Counted from the stretch's first letter, positions 25,941 to 35,080 are shown. The stretch is 64,000 bases of DNA from Tolypothrix bouteillei VB521301 (GCF_000760695.4 NZ_JHEG04000001.1:131001-195000), one strand, 5' to 3'. Translations and numbers: made by a program. The notes: generated by a model not told the origin, from the sequence alone.

Positions 25941-25955
25941 GATAATTCAAAAAAT

Positions 25956-27601
25956 CAAATAAATGTTAATGAGTTGGAACAGATTTTGATTGAATTACAA
26001 ATTCCTATTACTCCAGAAGTTTTAAAAAAATCATTAGTATTACGAGAGAACTCAATAATACAGTTCTTCTTAGCGCAGATAATTATAATCTTAGCGTTCA
26101 GCTTAATGAAACTCTTCAAAATTACACTCACTTGATATATTAAATGCTAGAAAAATAATACTAGAATATTTACTTAAACATATAGGTAACTTTTAAAAAA
26201 ATCATTAAAGATACAAAAATATATCCTTTCTTTTATGTAACAATAAAACCTAGATTTGGATTAAAATTAATAAAGAGCAATTTGTAAAATTTTTTATAAA
26301 AATATCACAGATACTCATGTTCCTAATGTTAATTTATCTCTTCAGTCCTCAGCAGAAATAGATATTTTTAGTTATTTTGGAGATTTTCCATTCAATTTTC
26401 ACCCAGGTGAACAAATTGAATTACGTTGTATCATAAAACCAAAAGTAGCTAAACAAATAGCTATAAGTTACAAAATTAATGGAGAATTTGGGGAGCCTAT
26501 CTACATTTCAGCTGATAGAGAAAATCCATTTGTTCCTAATAATCCTGTATGGAATGCACATTTTGTTGGTAGAGAAAAGGAATTACAGTATATCCGTGAA
26601 GAAATTCATCAACAACATTTTCTACTTTTTGGTCCTCGACGGATTGGAAAAACATCTTTATTATTTCAATTAAAGGAAGAGTTAAAAGAAGGTTATATTC
26701 CGATTTATATATCTCTGCAAACGTTTAATTTTAATGTAATAGATAGTGCCTCACTTTTGATGAAATTTTAAAGAAAGTAGCGATTGAACTACTAGAAATT
26801 AAAAAAATATTTTATTTTCATTTAGAAACTATTGATAATAAAATCCGGTATATTAAAAATTGTCTTGAAGATGAAAAGGTTGTCCTCCTGATAGACGAAA
26901 TGGATGTAGGGCAAGGAGTAGAAAATTTTAATATTTTTTTGGAGCAGATGCGAGTCATAATGCAACAAGAAGGTTGGCTTCGTATTATATTGTCTTCCGG
27001 TCCATTCATTACCCGAAACTTAATTGATCCTCAGTCTCCTCTTTTTAATATGGTAAGTCATATTTCTGTAAATCGCCTTACAACAGAAGCCGCAGAAAAA
27101 TTACTTCGACTTGCAGAGGATCAAGATATTGTATTTGAAGAAGATGTAATTAGAGATTGTTTACAATGGACTGGTAATCTTCCTTTATATCTTCAAATTT
27201 TAGGAGATCATATATATCAGTGTTTTAAAAATAAGAATATTTCAGAGCGAAGAGTTTCACAAAAAAATCTTATTCAAATCCAACAAATAATGAGAAATGA
27301 TATTGTTGAGTGGGAACGTATGTGGAATATGTTAAACAATATTGAAAAAGCTATTATTGCCTTCTGCGCTTACCAGGATGACTTAATAGATATTCGTGAA
27401 GTTAAATACAATATTGAAAAAATTGTCAGTAATAATATTGCTTTTAAAGTCATTAGGGAAGGTCTAAATAACTTAGTTTGGTTTGGCCTTTTAGTTGAAG
27501 AAGAACATGGATATAAATTGACAGCTAAACTTATTCAAGACTGGTTAACTAATCAATTATATTATCCAGAAGAAATACAAGAATTGTTTATTGGATACTA
27601 A
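25956..27601 (+). pseudogene. Frameshifted P-loop ATPase (AAA/STAND-like)
   Basis: Pieces in different frames add up to one protein. The order is a degraded N-terminal region (25960-26330), a beta-rich stretch (SSAEIDIFSYFGDFPFNF), then FVGREKELQYI and the Walker A GPRRIGKTSLLF (about 26631). After a frameshift at about 26770 come Walker B VVLLIDEMD and a winged-helix-like C-terminus to 27601. At least three frameshifts or stops occur before the Walker A region. The layout matches the AAA_35-like or STAND ATPases that cyanobacteria often couple to CHAT domains. The last 233 codons or so are open. Confidence 0.7.
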
Positions 27602-27603
27602 CA

Positions 27604-29361
27604 ATGAAATTAACCGAGAATCAAAATGCTCTGATTGAGTTTTTCGATCCAACAAGACCTGTAACATTGCCTCAAAACTTGAAGGGAAGAGAAAATGAAT
27701 TAAAAGAGGGTTGGTTTCATCTTTTAAATGGAGAATGTTTTATTGTTCAAGGAACTCGAAGAATTGGAAAAACTTCATTTCTTTATTGCCTTAAAACATG
27801 GTGTTTAGAACAAGGTAAAAAGTGTGCTTATATATCCTTTCAGAGGATACCACAATATAATAGTTCAGCTTTTGTTTATTATCTAATTCAACAACTATGT
27901 TTAACATTTCAAATTACATATCTTGGATTATCCGAATATGAATTACTTAATTCACTTAAAGAATTAAGTAGAATTATTGAAAAACAACTAGATTATAATG
28001 AACGTATTATAGTTTTAATAGATGAATTTCAGGTTACAGAAGATTTAACAAAATGAAAAAACTATATTTTATAATCAACTGAGAAACGTTATTGATGAAC
28101 GTCCTATACATACTGAATTAAATAAGTTTGTTTTGTAATTGCAACATCTCAAAGCATATCGGAATTAAGCACTGGTATTTTATCGACTCTGGCATCATCT
28201 TTTCAAGAAATTTTATATTGCAAACAATTTCCAATCATAGTTGTAGAGATTTAATTAGTCAACCTTTCAGTAATATTATTTTAATTGAAAAAGAATTATC
28301 GATCTTATTATCTATGAATCTGGTGGCCATCCATATCTTATAAAATTGTTAATACATAATACTATAACTAAGAATATAGAGGTTATTTTTTCAGGTTCAA
28401 TACACTATGATTTTTATAAATTAATTGAAATTCAGATACAAGCATTAGTTCAAGATTTAACACACCATCATTTTCAAATGCTTAAAGAGCTTTTAAAAGA
28501 GCACGAGTTATTCATTCTATATGAATTCTGCCAATTAACACATATTAATTTACTCGATCTTCGTAGAAAAGTTTCAGAGACCAATCAAAATAATGAATTT
28601 TCTCTGTTAGAAAAACATTAGATAACCTTGAAAACTTAAAAATCCTTCGTAAGGAAAAAAATTTATATTACTTCTCTAACCAAATTTATAAAAAATGGTT
28701 TTCTTATTTTTTTAAACAATACTATGAAGATTACATTTCATTAAATAGTTTATGCAAGCAAGAAGATTTTGAGAGTAATAGCAAAATTTCAATTTTATTC
28801 CTATGTGCAGAGCCAGCGACTTCTACTAGAATACGTCTGTGTGAAGAAATACGTGAAATTAAAGAAAAACTACAGCTAGCAAAATTACGTAATCGATTTG
28901 AATTGAATGAGTATATGGCTGTACGGGCTATTGACCTAACACAAGCATTGTTGGACACAAATCCACAAATTGTTCACTTTTCTGGACATGGTATGATCGA
29001 AGGTACATTATGCTTCGAGGATAAATTAGGCAGAGTTCACTTAGTTGAGTCGGAAGCTCTTTCTGAAATGTTCAAGCAGTTTTCTGGTAAAGTGAAATGT
29101 GTAATTTTAAATTCATGCTACTCTAAAATTCAAGCTGAAGCTATTGCAAAATATATTGAATATGTAATTGGTATGAGCCAAGTAATTAGCGATCCAGCTG
29201 CCATAGCCTTTGCTACAGGTTTCTATCAAGCATTAGGTGCAGGACGATCAATTGAAGAAGCGTATAACTTTGGTTGCGTACAAATTAGACTACAGGGGAT
29301 TTCTGAACATTTAACACCAGTTCTTATTAAATTTAACTTTCCTCCAAGCACAAATACTTAA
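27604..29361 (+). pseudogene. Frameshifted P-loop ATPase fused to a C-terminal CHAT (caspase-like) domain
   Basis: It starts with an ATG two bases after the previous stop. The pieces read GRENELKEGW, Walker A GTRRIGKTSF, Walker B IIVLIDEFQ, then IYESGGHPYLIKLL (a conserved sensor region of such ATPases), and a CHAT domain from about 28780. The CHAT catalytic dyad is present (His in HFSGHG, Cys in LNSCYS), followed by YVIGMSQVI and FYQALGAGRSIEEAY. Single-base frameshifts are needed near 28054, 28130, 28255, 28310 and 28615. The part from 28615 to 29361, including the whole CHAT domain, is open. As a unit it is a dead ATPase-protease; whether the CHAT part is still expressed is unknown. Confidence 0.75.
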
Positions 29362-29558
29362 CTCTTTTCTAGAAAGACTTTCAAGGCTTTGTTAAATTGC
29401 TTGTAATGGATACAAATTGTCAAAGTGTGTGATTCTCTTTCAGGAGCTATTTCTATAATCTTTCCATTCAGCAACTCAAGGTGACGTTGTTCCAAAATTC
29501 CGGCTGCAATCATTCGGTGGTAATCTTCAATTGTCCACTTTGCAGTTGTTAAGGTCAG
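29358..29558 (-). pseudogene. Truncated Uma2-family endonuclease, N-terminus only
   Basis: About 66 codons read LTTAKWTIEDYHRMIAAGI then LEQRHLELLNGKIIEI, the standard opening of Uma2 (DUF820) PD-(D/E)XK-like proteins, which are about 190 aa. The frame then drifts and stops at 29358, overlapping the stop of the convergent CHAT gene. A good ribosome-binding site (ggaggt) precedes CTG where ATG is expected, so the start codon seems mutated too. Confidence 0.65.
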
Positions 29559-29632
29559 GGTTAATACCTCCGCATACCAGGGGAACGCTTTGCATCTTCC
29601 ACTTTTATCCTACTTTGCTTTTTAGTTAAAAT

Positions 29633-29661
29633 CCCCTGAGACAATGTCCATGTCTCAGGGG
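29633..29661 (-). terminator. Intrinsic terminator-like hairpin downstream of the tRNA-like genes
   Basis: cccctgagaca and tgtctcagggg form a perfect 11-bp stem with a 7-nt loop. On the minus strand it is followed by ATTTTAACT. It is the first such structure downstream of the two tRNA-like genes on the same strand and plausibly ends their transcript. Confidence 0.65.
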
Positions 29662-29743
29662 TGGAACCAAAAGGTTTCAAATCTTTCAGTTTTATATTCA
29701 CGATTTCTGCCGAGTTAATTTCCGGTTCCTGCAAATTCATTCT

Positions 29744-29829
29744 TTAAGTCGTGGTGTTTTACCTCTAAACTACCGGAGCATTATTGTGGAGCTCCGGACG
29801 AGATTTGAACCCGTGTCCCACTGACGTTA
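29744..29829 (-). tRNA. Candidate circularly permuted tRNA gene 2
   Basis: On the minus strand the 3' half of a tRNA comes first. It has one anticodon-stem strand GTGG (29821-29818), T arm ACGGG-TTCAAAT-CTCGT (29814-29798), acceptor strand CCGGAGC (29797-29791) and an encoded T-CCA. After an 11-nt linker (29790-29780, which includes the TCCA) the 5' half follows: acceptor strand GCTCCGG (29779-29773), TA, D arm GTTT-AGAGGTA-AAAC, and the other anticodon-stem strand CCAC (29754-29751). The acceptor stem is a perfect 7 bp. Sequences beyond the split stem also pair (GAC with GTC, TTAA with TTAA). The variable loop seems short (GAC). The anticodon cannot be assigned because the split is in the loop. 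Confidence 0.6.
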
Positions 29830-29908
29830 ATTTACAGGGATTGATGCAGAATGTGAAGTTTTACAGTAAGCTTGGAGCAATAACCTAAAACTAAACGTGA
29901 AACTAACT

Positions 29909-29998
29909 GTGTCGGGGAGTGCCTTTACCATTTGGCTATCCCTCGTTCAATAAAATCGAGGGAGTAGGACTCGAACCTACAAATACTCCTATAGACAC
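29909..29998 (-). tRNA. Candidate circularly permuted tRNA gene 1
   Basis: On the minus strand the 3' half comes first: GGAG (anticodon stem, 29989-29986), variable TATTT, T arm GTAGG-TTCGAGT-CCTAC (29980-29964, perfect stem) and acceptor strand TCCCTCG (29963-29957). An 11-nt linker (29956-29946) leads to the 5' half: acceptor strand CGAGGGA (29945-29939), TA, D arm GCC-AAATGGTAAA-GGC, A, and CTCC (29919-29916). The acceptor stem is a perfect 7 bp and the D arm resembles cyanobacterial tRNA-Cys or tRNA-Gln. Just outside the split stem GACAC (29913-29909) pairs with GTGTC (29998-29994), and further out GGAGCA pairs with TGCTCC. CCA is not encoded. The anticodon is undetermined. Confidence 0.6.
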
Positions 29999-30027
29999 TG
30001 AAACTAAATTTGTGCTCCATCTATATT

Positions 30028-30774
30028 CTATCTGATATTTGAGGGAGCGAACAAGTAACCAAAAATAGAACGAGCAACATGATTTTGTTGCGTCACTTCT
30101 AAACTATTTGCTTGTTCTCTAGCAAAAATGACCTCCTGCATTAATCTATCTACTCTTCGTAACAGTTCGTTTTGTCTGGCTGGGGAAATAGCCCCAGAAA
30201 ACTTAACAGTTCGCCACGTTCCTTCTGGAACATCCTCAGAGGATTCCTTGACTTGTGCGGGATGTTCTTTCGTAGCTTCGTACAGCACGACTGGTTTAAC
30301 AATTTTTTTGGTTTTTGTCGTGAATTTGGCTTCTGTGGCAAAGCATTCTTGCTGTGGATCGTAAATCCAAGATTCACTAGTATCCAAGACAGGTAGAGAT
30401 GAGATGAACGTTTTAATATCAACTAACTGCTTTTCTAAAAACAACAGGTAAGAAACAGGAACTTCCCTAAGGATTGTAGTTCCATCAACGACTATATCAG
30501 CCTTAGCTTGAGAATTAGACCAGTCTTGAGTAGCACATAAATTAAACAATTCAGAACAAGCTTGTTCAAATTGACTGAGTAAATCTTCTGCTTTCAACTG
30601 CAGTGTTTGGTTTTCTGGAGGATAGACAAAACCATCTTCAGCCACTGGAGAAAAAGTGCGAGAAATACCTTGAAACATTGCACTTTTCTGAATAAGGTGA
30701 TAAACGGCTGTTTTGGCTTTTGTCGAATTGGCTTTAATGGTTTGCAAAACTGCAATCACTTGATTTAGTTTCAT
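30028..30774 (-). CDS. Conserved protein of unknown function upstream of the tRNA-like pair
   Basis: 248 aa from the ATG at 30774, which has a strong ribosome-binding site (ggaggag) immediately upstream. It is soluble, with no membrane segment or known catalytic motif. Conserved-looking phrases are KLNQVIAVLQTIK, FQGISRTFSP, REVPVSYLLFLEKQLVD, PAQVKESSEDVPEGTWRTVKFSGA and IFGYLFAPS. From memory this resembles a family found in actinobacteria and phages (DUF7873-like), which I could not verify. The gene ends about 30 bases before the first tRNA-like half on the same strand, suggesting one transcript, so an RNA-related role is possible. Confidence 0.75.
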   Translation of the reverse strand: MKLNQVIAVLQTIKANSTKAKTAVYHLIQKSAMFQGISRTFSPVAEDGFVYPPENQTLQLKAEDLLSQFEQACSELFNLCATQDWSNSQAKADIVVDGTTILREVPVSYLLFLEKQLVDIKTFISSLPVLDTSESWIYDPQQECFATEAKFTTKTKKIVKPVVLYEATKEHPAQVKESSEDVPEGTWRTVKFSGAISPARQNELLRRVDRLMQEVIFAREQANSLEVTQQNHVARSIFGYLFAPSNIR

Positions 30775-30786
30775 TTTCTCCTCCAA

Positions 30787-31198
30787 GAATAAATATTAAA
30801 ATAAAGAAAAAACACCGAGGATGCGCCCCATTGTGGCTATACAAGCTCATTCCGCGCAGGTGGGCTTTATTTGTCTAGCCTGAAAATTCTATTTTGAGAG
30901 CAATTTGTACGCATAGGAATGCTCTCAATAATTATAAGTTGCTTATCTACGTCTATGTGGAAATACGTAATAATAAAAAAAATATAATAATTCGCTACAC
31001 TTATTGTCAGAGCTTTGTTTGTTTTACCTCATAACTTGTTGTATTTGTAGTATACATAGTACAAGATAAAATAGCAAGTACTGTTTGGTATGGTTGAACT
31101 GACGGCAATGTTCGGATAAACCCAATGTAGCGGCACTCACAGCAGTCGCATTGCTAGCGATCGCCTAGCAAACTTAATAAAGCAAAGGAGAATTCTCT
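30787..31198. other. Gene-free stretch with a dispersed repeat and promoters
   Basis: Around 30835-30900 lies a degenerate copy of the cyanobacterial repeat that contains 'gcgcaggtgggctttatttg' and 'aattctattttgag'; a better copy is at about 42720-42830. Near 30894-30926 gagagca and tgctctc form a hairpin. A ribosome-binding site (aaaggagaa) precedes the gene at 31199. Confidence 0.5.
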
Positions 31199-31720
31199 AT
31201 GCTTTTAAAAACTTGGAGTTTCATCACCATTATCCTATCTGCTCTTGTAACGGGAATGGCGCTGTGCCATGCGCTAGAACTCCCAGCCAAAATGCAATAC
31301 TCTGCAACGCAATACATTGCAATTCAAAACAGCCTGTATGTCGCATTTGGACCTCCGAATATCGGCACATTCATTGAACTGGCTGCACCCCTCGCAACGA
31401 TCGCCCTGACTGTTCTTGTTCGCAAAAGTCGTCCCGCTTTTCAACTTGCACTAATTGCTGTAGCATTCATGCTACTGGCATTTCCTGTCCTCTTTTTTGC
31501 ATTTACAGAACCTGCAAATACAGTCATTCGTAATGCAACACCTGAAACTATTCCAGCAAACTGGGAACAACTTCGCGATCGGTGGGAATATTCACATCTA
31601 GCACGATTTTTCTGTCATTTAATTGCGTTTAGTGCGCTTGTGCTTTCTATCTTAGTGGAAACCTCTGCAGATCGCAGGCGAAGTCTTACTCAAAAACCGC
31701 TCCCAAATACTTCTTCCTAA
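31199..31720 (+). CDS. DUF1772-like four-helix membrane protein
   Basis: 173 aa with four hydrophobic segments: ITIILSALVTGMALCHAL, FIELAAPLATIALTVLV, LALIAVAFMLLAFPVLFFAF and a last one near FFCHLIAFSALVLSIL. The N-terminal 'TGMALCHALELPAKM' and the later 'RDRWEYSHLARFFCHLIAF' are typical of DUF1772 (anthrone-oxygenase-like) membrane proteins. Function in bacteria is unknown. A good Shine-Dalgarno site (aaaggag) precedes the ATG. Confidence 0.8.
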   Translation: MLLKTWSFITIILSALVTGMALCHALELPAKMQYSATQYIAIQNSLYVAFGPPNIGTFIELAAPLATIALTVLVRKSRPAFQLALIAVAFMLLAFPVLFFAFTEPANTVIRNATPETIPANWEQLRDRWEYSHLARFFCHLIAFSALVLSILVETSADRRRSLTQKPLPNTSS

Positions 31721-31734
31721 TCCACGGAATCTTC

Positions 31735-31765
31735 CTTGTTGAGATCTCAAATAGGACTGCTATAG
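31735..31765. repeat. End fragment of the MITE-like element
   Basis: cttgttgagatctcaaatag followed by gactgctata is one end of the 74-bp element described at 14834, including the terminal inverted repeat. Confidence 0.6.
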
Positions 31766-31969
31766 AATTGCCGCAGCCATCCTAAATCCTGCATGAAAAA
31801 TTTTAAGTACTGTAGAGAGGATATTGCCTACCACGTATGGCTTTTGGTAGGCAGTTCCTTATTTTTTTCTTTAAATAAAATTTATAGGTTTTTTAAAAAT
31901 ATTTAATATTATTTAATGAAGCGATAAATTAGTATTAACGGATACCCTATATTTTATTAGTAACTGTTT

Positions 31970-32533
31970 ATGAGAAAACGAAATCTAAGACGTAAGAGAC
32001 AAGGGTATTTGTTAGCCATAATAATAGCTTTAGGAATAAGCGGTCTATCGTTATACATTATTTTTATAACCGATATTATTAGAGCAAGAATTATCGATAG
32101 TAATAATTTAGAGAAAGCTTTTGAAATTCAAAGAGAAAAACAATTATACGATCCTAATTTTGTACCTAAAGTTGTTATCCAAAGAGGTCGTGAATCTGAG
32201 AAAGGATTTGATTTGAAATGTCTAACTTGGTCTACCAATAAAGTCGTGAGTGGTTGGACTAGAGACAAGCGAGATAGCGATTTTTTTATAGATTATTATG
32301 TACCTCCAAAAAAAGATGCCATTATTTGTGTATCTCCAGCTTTAGCAACCGCATTAACCGCTGCAACCAGCAAACCATTTGTCTATGAAGCTTACCCAAC
32401 TGATTACGGTGTACGTATTCGTATCATCATTGGTGCTTCTGAAGTACGAGAAATGTGTCAGAGGTTGACAGGTGATATCAATTGTGCAAATTTTTTCCTG
32501 TCAAAAGAAGCAACTGTACGGTATGAGCCATAG
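31970..32533 (+). CDS. Hypothetical membrane-anchored protein
   Basis: 187 aa, not recognised. A very basic N-terminus (MRKRNLRRKRQ) precedes one hydrophobic helix (GYLLAIIIALGISGLSLYIIF), so the remainder is probably extracytoplasmic. Four cysteines lie in the soluble part (LKCLTW, IICVSP, EMCQRL, INCANF) and could form disulfides. AT-rich upstream DNA. No motif indicates a function. Confidence 0.7.
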   Translation: MRKRNLRRKRQGYLLAIIIALGISGLSLYIIFITDIIRARIIDSNNLEKAFEIQREKQLYDPNFVPKVVIQRGRESEKGFDLKCLTWSTNKVVSGWTRDKRDSDFFIDYYVPPKKDAIICVSPALATALTAATSKPFVYEAYPTDYGVRIRIIIGASEVREMCQRLTGDINCANFFLSKEATVRYEP

Positions 32534-32613
32534 CTCCCCTCTTGTGGTAGTTTAAAGTTAACTTCATATTTTGCAACATCTCACTTTAACCTTTATGACT
32601 GGAGAGAACAACC

Positions 32614-33255
32614 TTGGGAATAGAACTACGGAGTTTCGTATTTCTCGACAGCCTGCAGCCTCAACATGCGGCATATATGGGAGCAGTCGCTCAAGGTTTC
32701 TTGCCATTACCGGGAGATACATCATTGTGGATTGAAATTTCTCCTGGAATTGAAATTAATCGGATTACAGATGTAGCACTCAAAGCCGCTTCTGTGCGTC
32801 CTGGAGTACAAGTCGTCGAACGATTGTACGGTCTGCTAGAAGTTCATTCTGCTTCTCAAGGCGAAACACGAGCTGCGGGACAAGCTATTTTAGCGGCGCT
32901 AGGAGTCCGAAAGGAAGAATGTCTCAAACCACGGGTTGTTTCCAGCCAAATTATCCGCAACATAGATGCTTATCAAACACAACTTATCAACCGCACGCGA
33001 AAGGGGCAACTTCTACTAGCCGGACACACGCTATATGTCTTAGAAGTTGAGCCGGCTGCTTATGCTGCTCTTGCTGCAAATGAAGCCGAGAAAGCAGCAT
33101 CGATTAATATCCTGGAGGTTCAAGCTGTAGGGAGCTTTGGACGTTTGTACTTGGGTGGACAAGAACGGGATATTTTAGCAGGTGCGGCGGGGGCTTTAAC
33201 GGCAATAGAAAATGTAGCAGGTCGGACAAATCCTAAGGGTGGGCGTCAGGAGTAA
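32614..33255 (+). CDS. ccmP: Carboxysome shell protein with tandem BMC domains
   Basis: 213 aa, the typical CcmP length. It starts at a TTG eight bases after a ggagag Shine-Dalgarno site; the alternative starts would delete conserved sequence. Two BMC domains follow one another (about 1-105 and 106-205); hallmark phrases are [40 protein letters not shown] and [20 protein letters not shown]. CcmP trimers stack to form a gated pore in the beta-carboxysome shell, thought to pass larger metabolites such as RuBP. As usual in cyanobacteria it is away from the main ccm operon. The downstream pentapeptide gene overlaps or abuts it. Confidence 0.92.
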   Translation: MGIELRSFVFLDSLQPQHAAYMGAVAQGFLPLPGDTSLWIEISPGIEINRITDVALKAASVRPGVQVVERLYGLLEVHSASQGETRAAGQAILAALGVRKEECLKPRVVSSQIIRNIDAYQTQLINRTRKGQLLLAGHTLYVLEVEPAAYAALAANEAEKAASINILEVQAVGSFGRLYLGGQERDILAGAAGALTAIENVAGRTNPKGGRQE

Positions 33256-33262
33256 CAAGGAA

Positions 33263-34012
33263 ATGGCAAATCAAAGGCATCTGGAGCTACTGAAAGCGGG
33301 TGCAGCAACATGGATGGAATGGCGAGAAAAATACCCTGCTGTTGAACCTGATTTGAGTGGTGCTGACCTTCAAGGGCTTGACTTGAGCAAAGTTAATTTC
33401 AGTCATGCTTCTCTTGTAGGAGTCAACCTAAGTGGTTCCGATCTCAGTGGTGCTATTTTTTATAGATCTAACCTCAGGGAAGCTACGTTAAGAGAGGCGA
33501 AATTAAGTGTTGCTAACTTGAGTGGTGCTCGATTAATACAGGCAGATCTCAGTGATGCCAATCTGATTGGCTCTGACTTAAGTGAAGCAAATTTTAAAGA
33601 CGCCGCGATCGCAGACGCTAACCTAATTGGTACTGACTTAAGAGGTGCTAATTTAAGAGGTGCTGATTTGGGTAATGCAAAGCTCATTCGGACGAACCTC
33701 AGTTTTGCCAACTTAATCGCCGTCAACTTAACTGGTGCAGATCTCAGTCATGCCAATTTATATGAAGCAGAAGTGATGGGAGCTTATCTTTATAAAACTG
33801 ACTTTTATAAAAGTAACCTCAGCAAAGCTCACTTAAGTGGTGCATATTTAGTCAGGGCTAATTTGAGTGAGGCTGACTTAGATCGAGCTGACTTAAGATG
33901 GGCTAACCTTAAAGGAGCAAATTTAACTAAAGCGAATCTTAGAAGCGCTAACCTGAGAGGGGCTAACTTGAGTGGAGTGAATTTTCAGGAAGCACTTATG
34001 CCGGAATCTTAA
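33263..34012 (+). CDS. Pentapeptide-repeat protein
   Basis: 249 aa from ATG 33263 (aggag at 33247 as ribosome-binding site). A short helical head (RHLELLKAGAATWMEWREKY) precedes about 40 tandem A(D/N)LXX units from residue 35 to the end, which fold as a right-handed quadrilateral beta-helix. Such proteins are abundant in cyanobacteria and their function is mostly unknown. The start lies eight bases after the ccmP stop, so it may be co-transcribed with it. Confidence 0.9.
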   Translation: MANQRHLELLKAGAATWMEWREKYPAVEPDLSGADLQGLDLSKVNFSHASLVGVNLSGSDLSGAIFYRSNLREATLREAKLSVANLSGARLIQADLSDANLIGSDLSEANFKDAAIADANLIGTDLRGANLRGADLGNAKLIRTNLSFANLIAVNLTGADLSHANLYEAEVMGAYLYKTDFYKSNLSKAHLSGAYLVRANLSEADLDRADLRWANLKGANLTKANLRSANLRGANLSGVNFQEALMPES

Positions 34013-34039
34013 CCAGTTCATACCAAATCCGTTCTTATA

Positions 34040-34139
34040 CCTCTTAGCCCTAGCGATTGGAAATCGCGGCTATACAAACGAAGTCCGCTTGCGCGGACTA
34101 AATTATAAAGGGGGTACAAAACGCGGATTTAGTATCAAT
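34040..34139. repeat. Dispersed repeat units
   Basis: It combines 'aagtccgcttgcgcggact' (34081-34099, a self-complementary hairpin also present near 42740) with 'aaagggggtacaaaacgcgg' (34108-34127, copies at 20900 and 21038). It fills the gap between convergent genes. Confidence 0.6.
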
Positions 34140-34140
34140 A

Positions 34141-34386
34141 CTACTTCTGTTGATGTGCTGTAATTTCATCAAGCAAAGCCTCATCTGAATAAGAAGTTTC
34201 CCATTCACTCGGTAGTTCGAGCCGTACTGATTGAGCAGCGCCACTTGGAGTGCAGACAATCCACAATGTGTCTCGTGCTTCGTTTACCCGAGCAGCAGCT
34301 TGGTTTTCTGCCTTATCGGAAAGACCAGCATATGCTTGAACGCAACTCCAAGTAATTCCATCAGCATCGGTAACTTCTCGCGCCAT
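34141..34386 (-). CDS. Small hypothetical protein
   Basis: 81 aa, soluble, starting MAREVTDADGITWSCVQAYA. Several cyanobacteria have short proteins with this 'D-x-x-G-x-x-W-S/T-C' opening, but I know no function. The ORF is compact, has an acidic C-terminus and is preceded by an agg-rich stretch (aggtctagt). It is convergent with the pentapeptide gene. Confidence 0.65.
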   Translation of the reverse strand: MAREVTDADGITWSCVQAYAGLSDKAENQAAARVNEARDTLWIVCTPSGAAQSVRLELPSEWETSYSDEALLDEITAHQQK

Positions 34387-34741
34387 TACTAGACCTCTTG
34401 TCGTTTTGCTTTGATTCGTTTATTTTCCCAAGTTTAAATTTGATATACATACCTCTAGAGTCTTAGCAGTACAAATTGGTCTATCCGCCAATATTGCAAC
34501 CAAGTGATTGGCAAACAAGAACTCTGCGATCGCCATCACTACTATTCAGTGACAAAGATCACTCAATAGCGGTACCAGTAACACTACCAGTGGTGTTTAT
34601 ATGTTGCATTCTGGTAATAGAGGAATTACTGTAGTGCAACTAAAGTCTCAGTATTTTCTATCGTATATATGTACTAAGTAAGATTTATCTTAATTTTTTC
34701 TAGATTAATGTACTGTTAATAACATATAAAAAATTATTATT

Positions 34742-35080
34742 ATGAATAAATATATACAAATACAACTAAAATTAAACACATTTAACTTCCTAAAGTTAAG
34801 CTTGATAGCGCTGGCAGTATTGTTTTCCTTTGGAACCTATACTCGAGCAAATGCTGAATCAGAGTCAGGAGTGGAAGTTATCTCTATTCCTCCGCAAGAA
34901 GCATATTATACGGAAGAGAAGATTGAAGACAGTTCTAGTGGCGATCGTTCTAAAGTAGAAAATAAAAATACCTCAGATAACAACAATTTCTACGTGCCAG
35001 ACAATGTGGAAGATAGTCAAAATGTCAATATAGCCAATTCTTCTGTACCACGTATTCTTCCGATTCCTGCTGATAGTTAA
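34742..35080 (+). CDS. Small secreted acidic protein
   Basis: 112 aa with a signal peptide (hydrophobic core FLKLSLIALAVLFSFGTY, cleavage near ANA-ES). The mature part is Ser/Asn/Glu-rich and looks disordered, ending IPRILPIPADS-like (VPRILPIPADS). No family recognised. It is followed by a strong hairpin about 55 bases downstream. Confidence 0.6.
   Translation: MNKYIQIQLKLNTFNFLKLSLIALAVLFSFGTYTRANAESESGVEVISIPPQEAYYTEEKIEDSSSGDRSKVENKNTSDNNNFYVPDNVEDSQNVNIANSSVPRILPIPADS

Noticed and set aside
29744..29998. tmRNA or an ordinary intron-containing tRNA in the tRNA-like region
   Set aside because: The acceptor strand upstream does not pair with the later one (CGAGGGA versus CCGGAGC), there is no tag reading frame or tmRNA pseudoknot pattern, and no group I intron core could be traced in the 79 bases between the halves.
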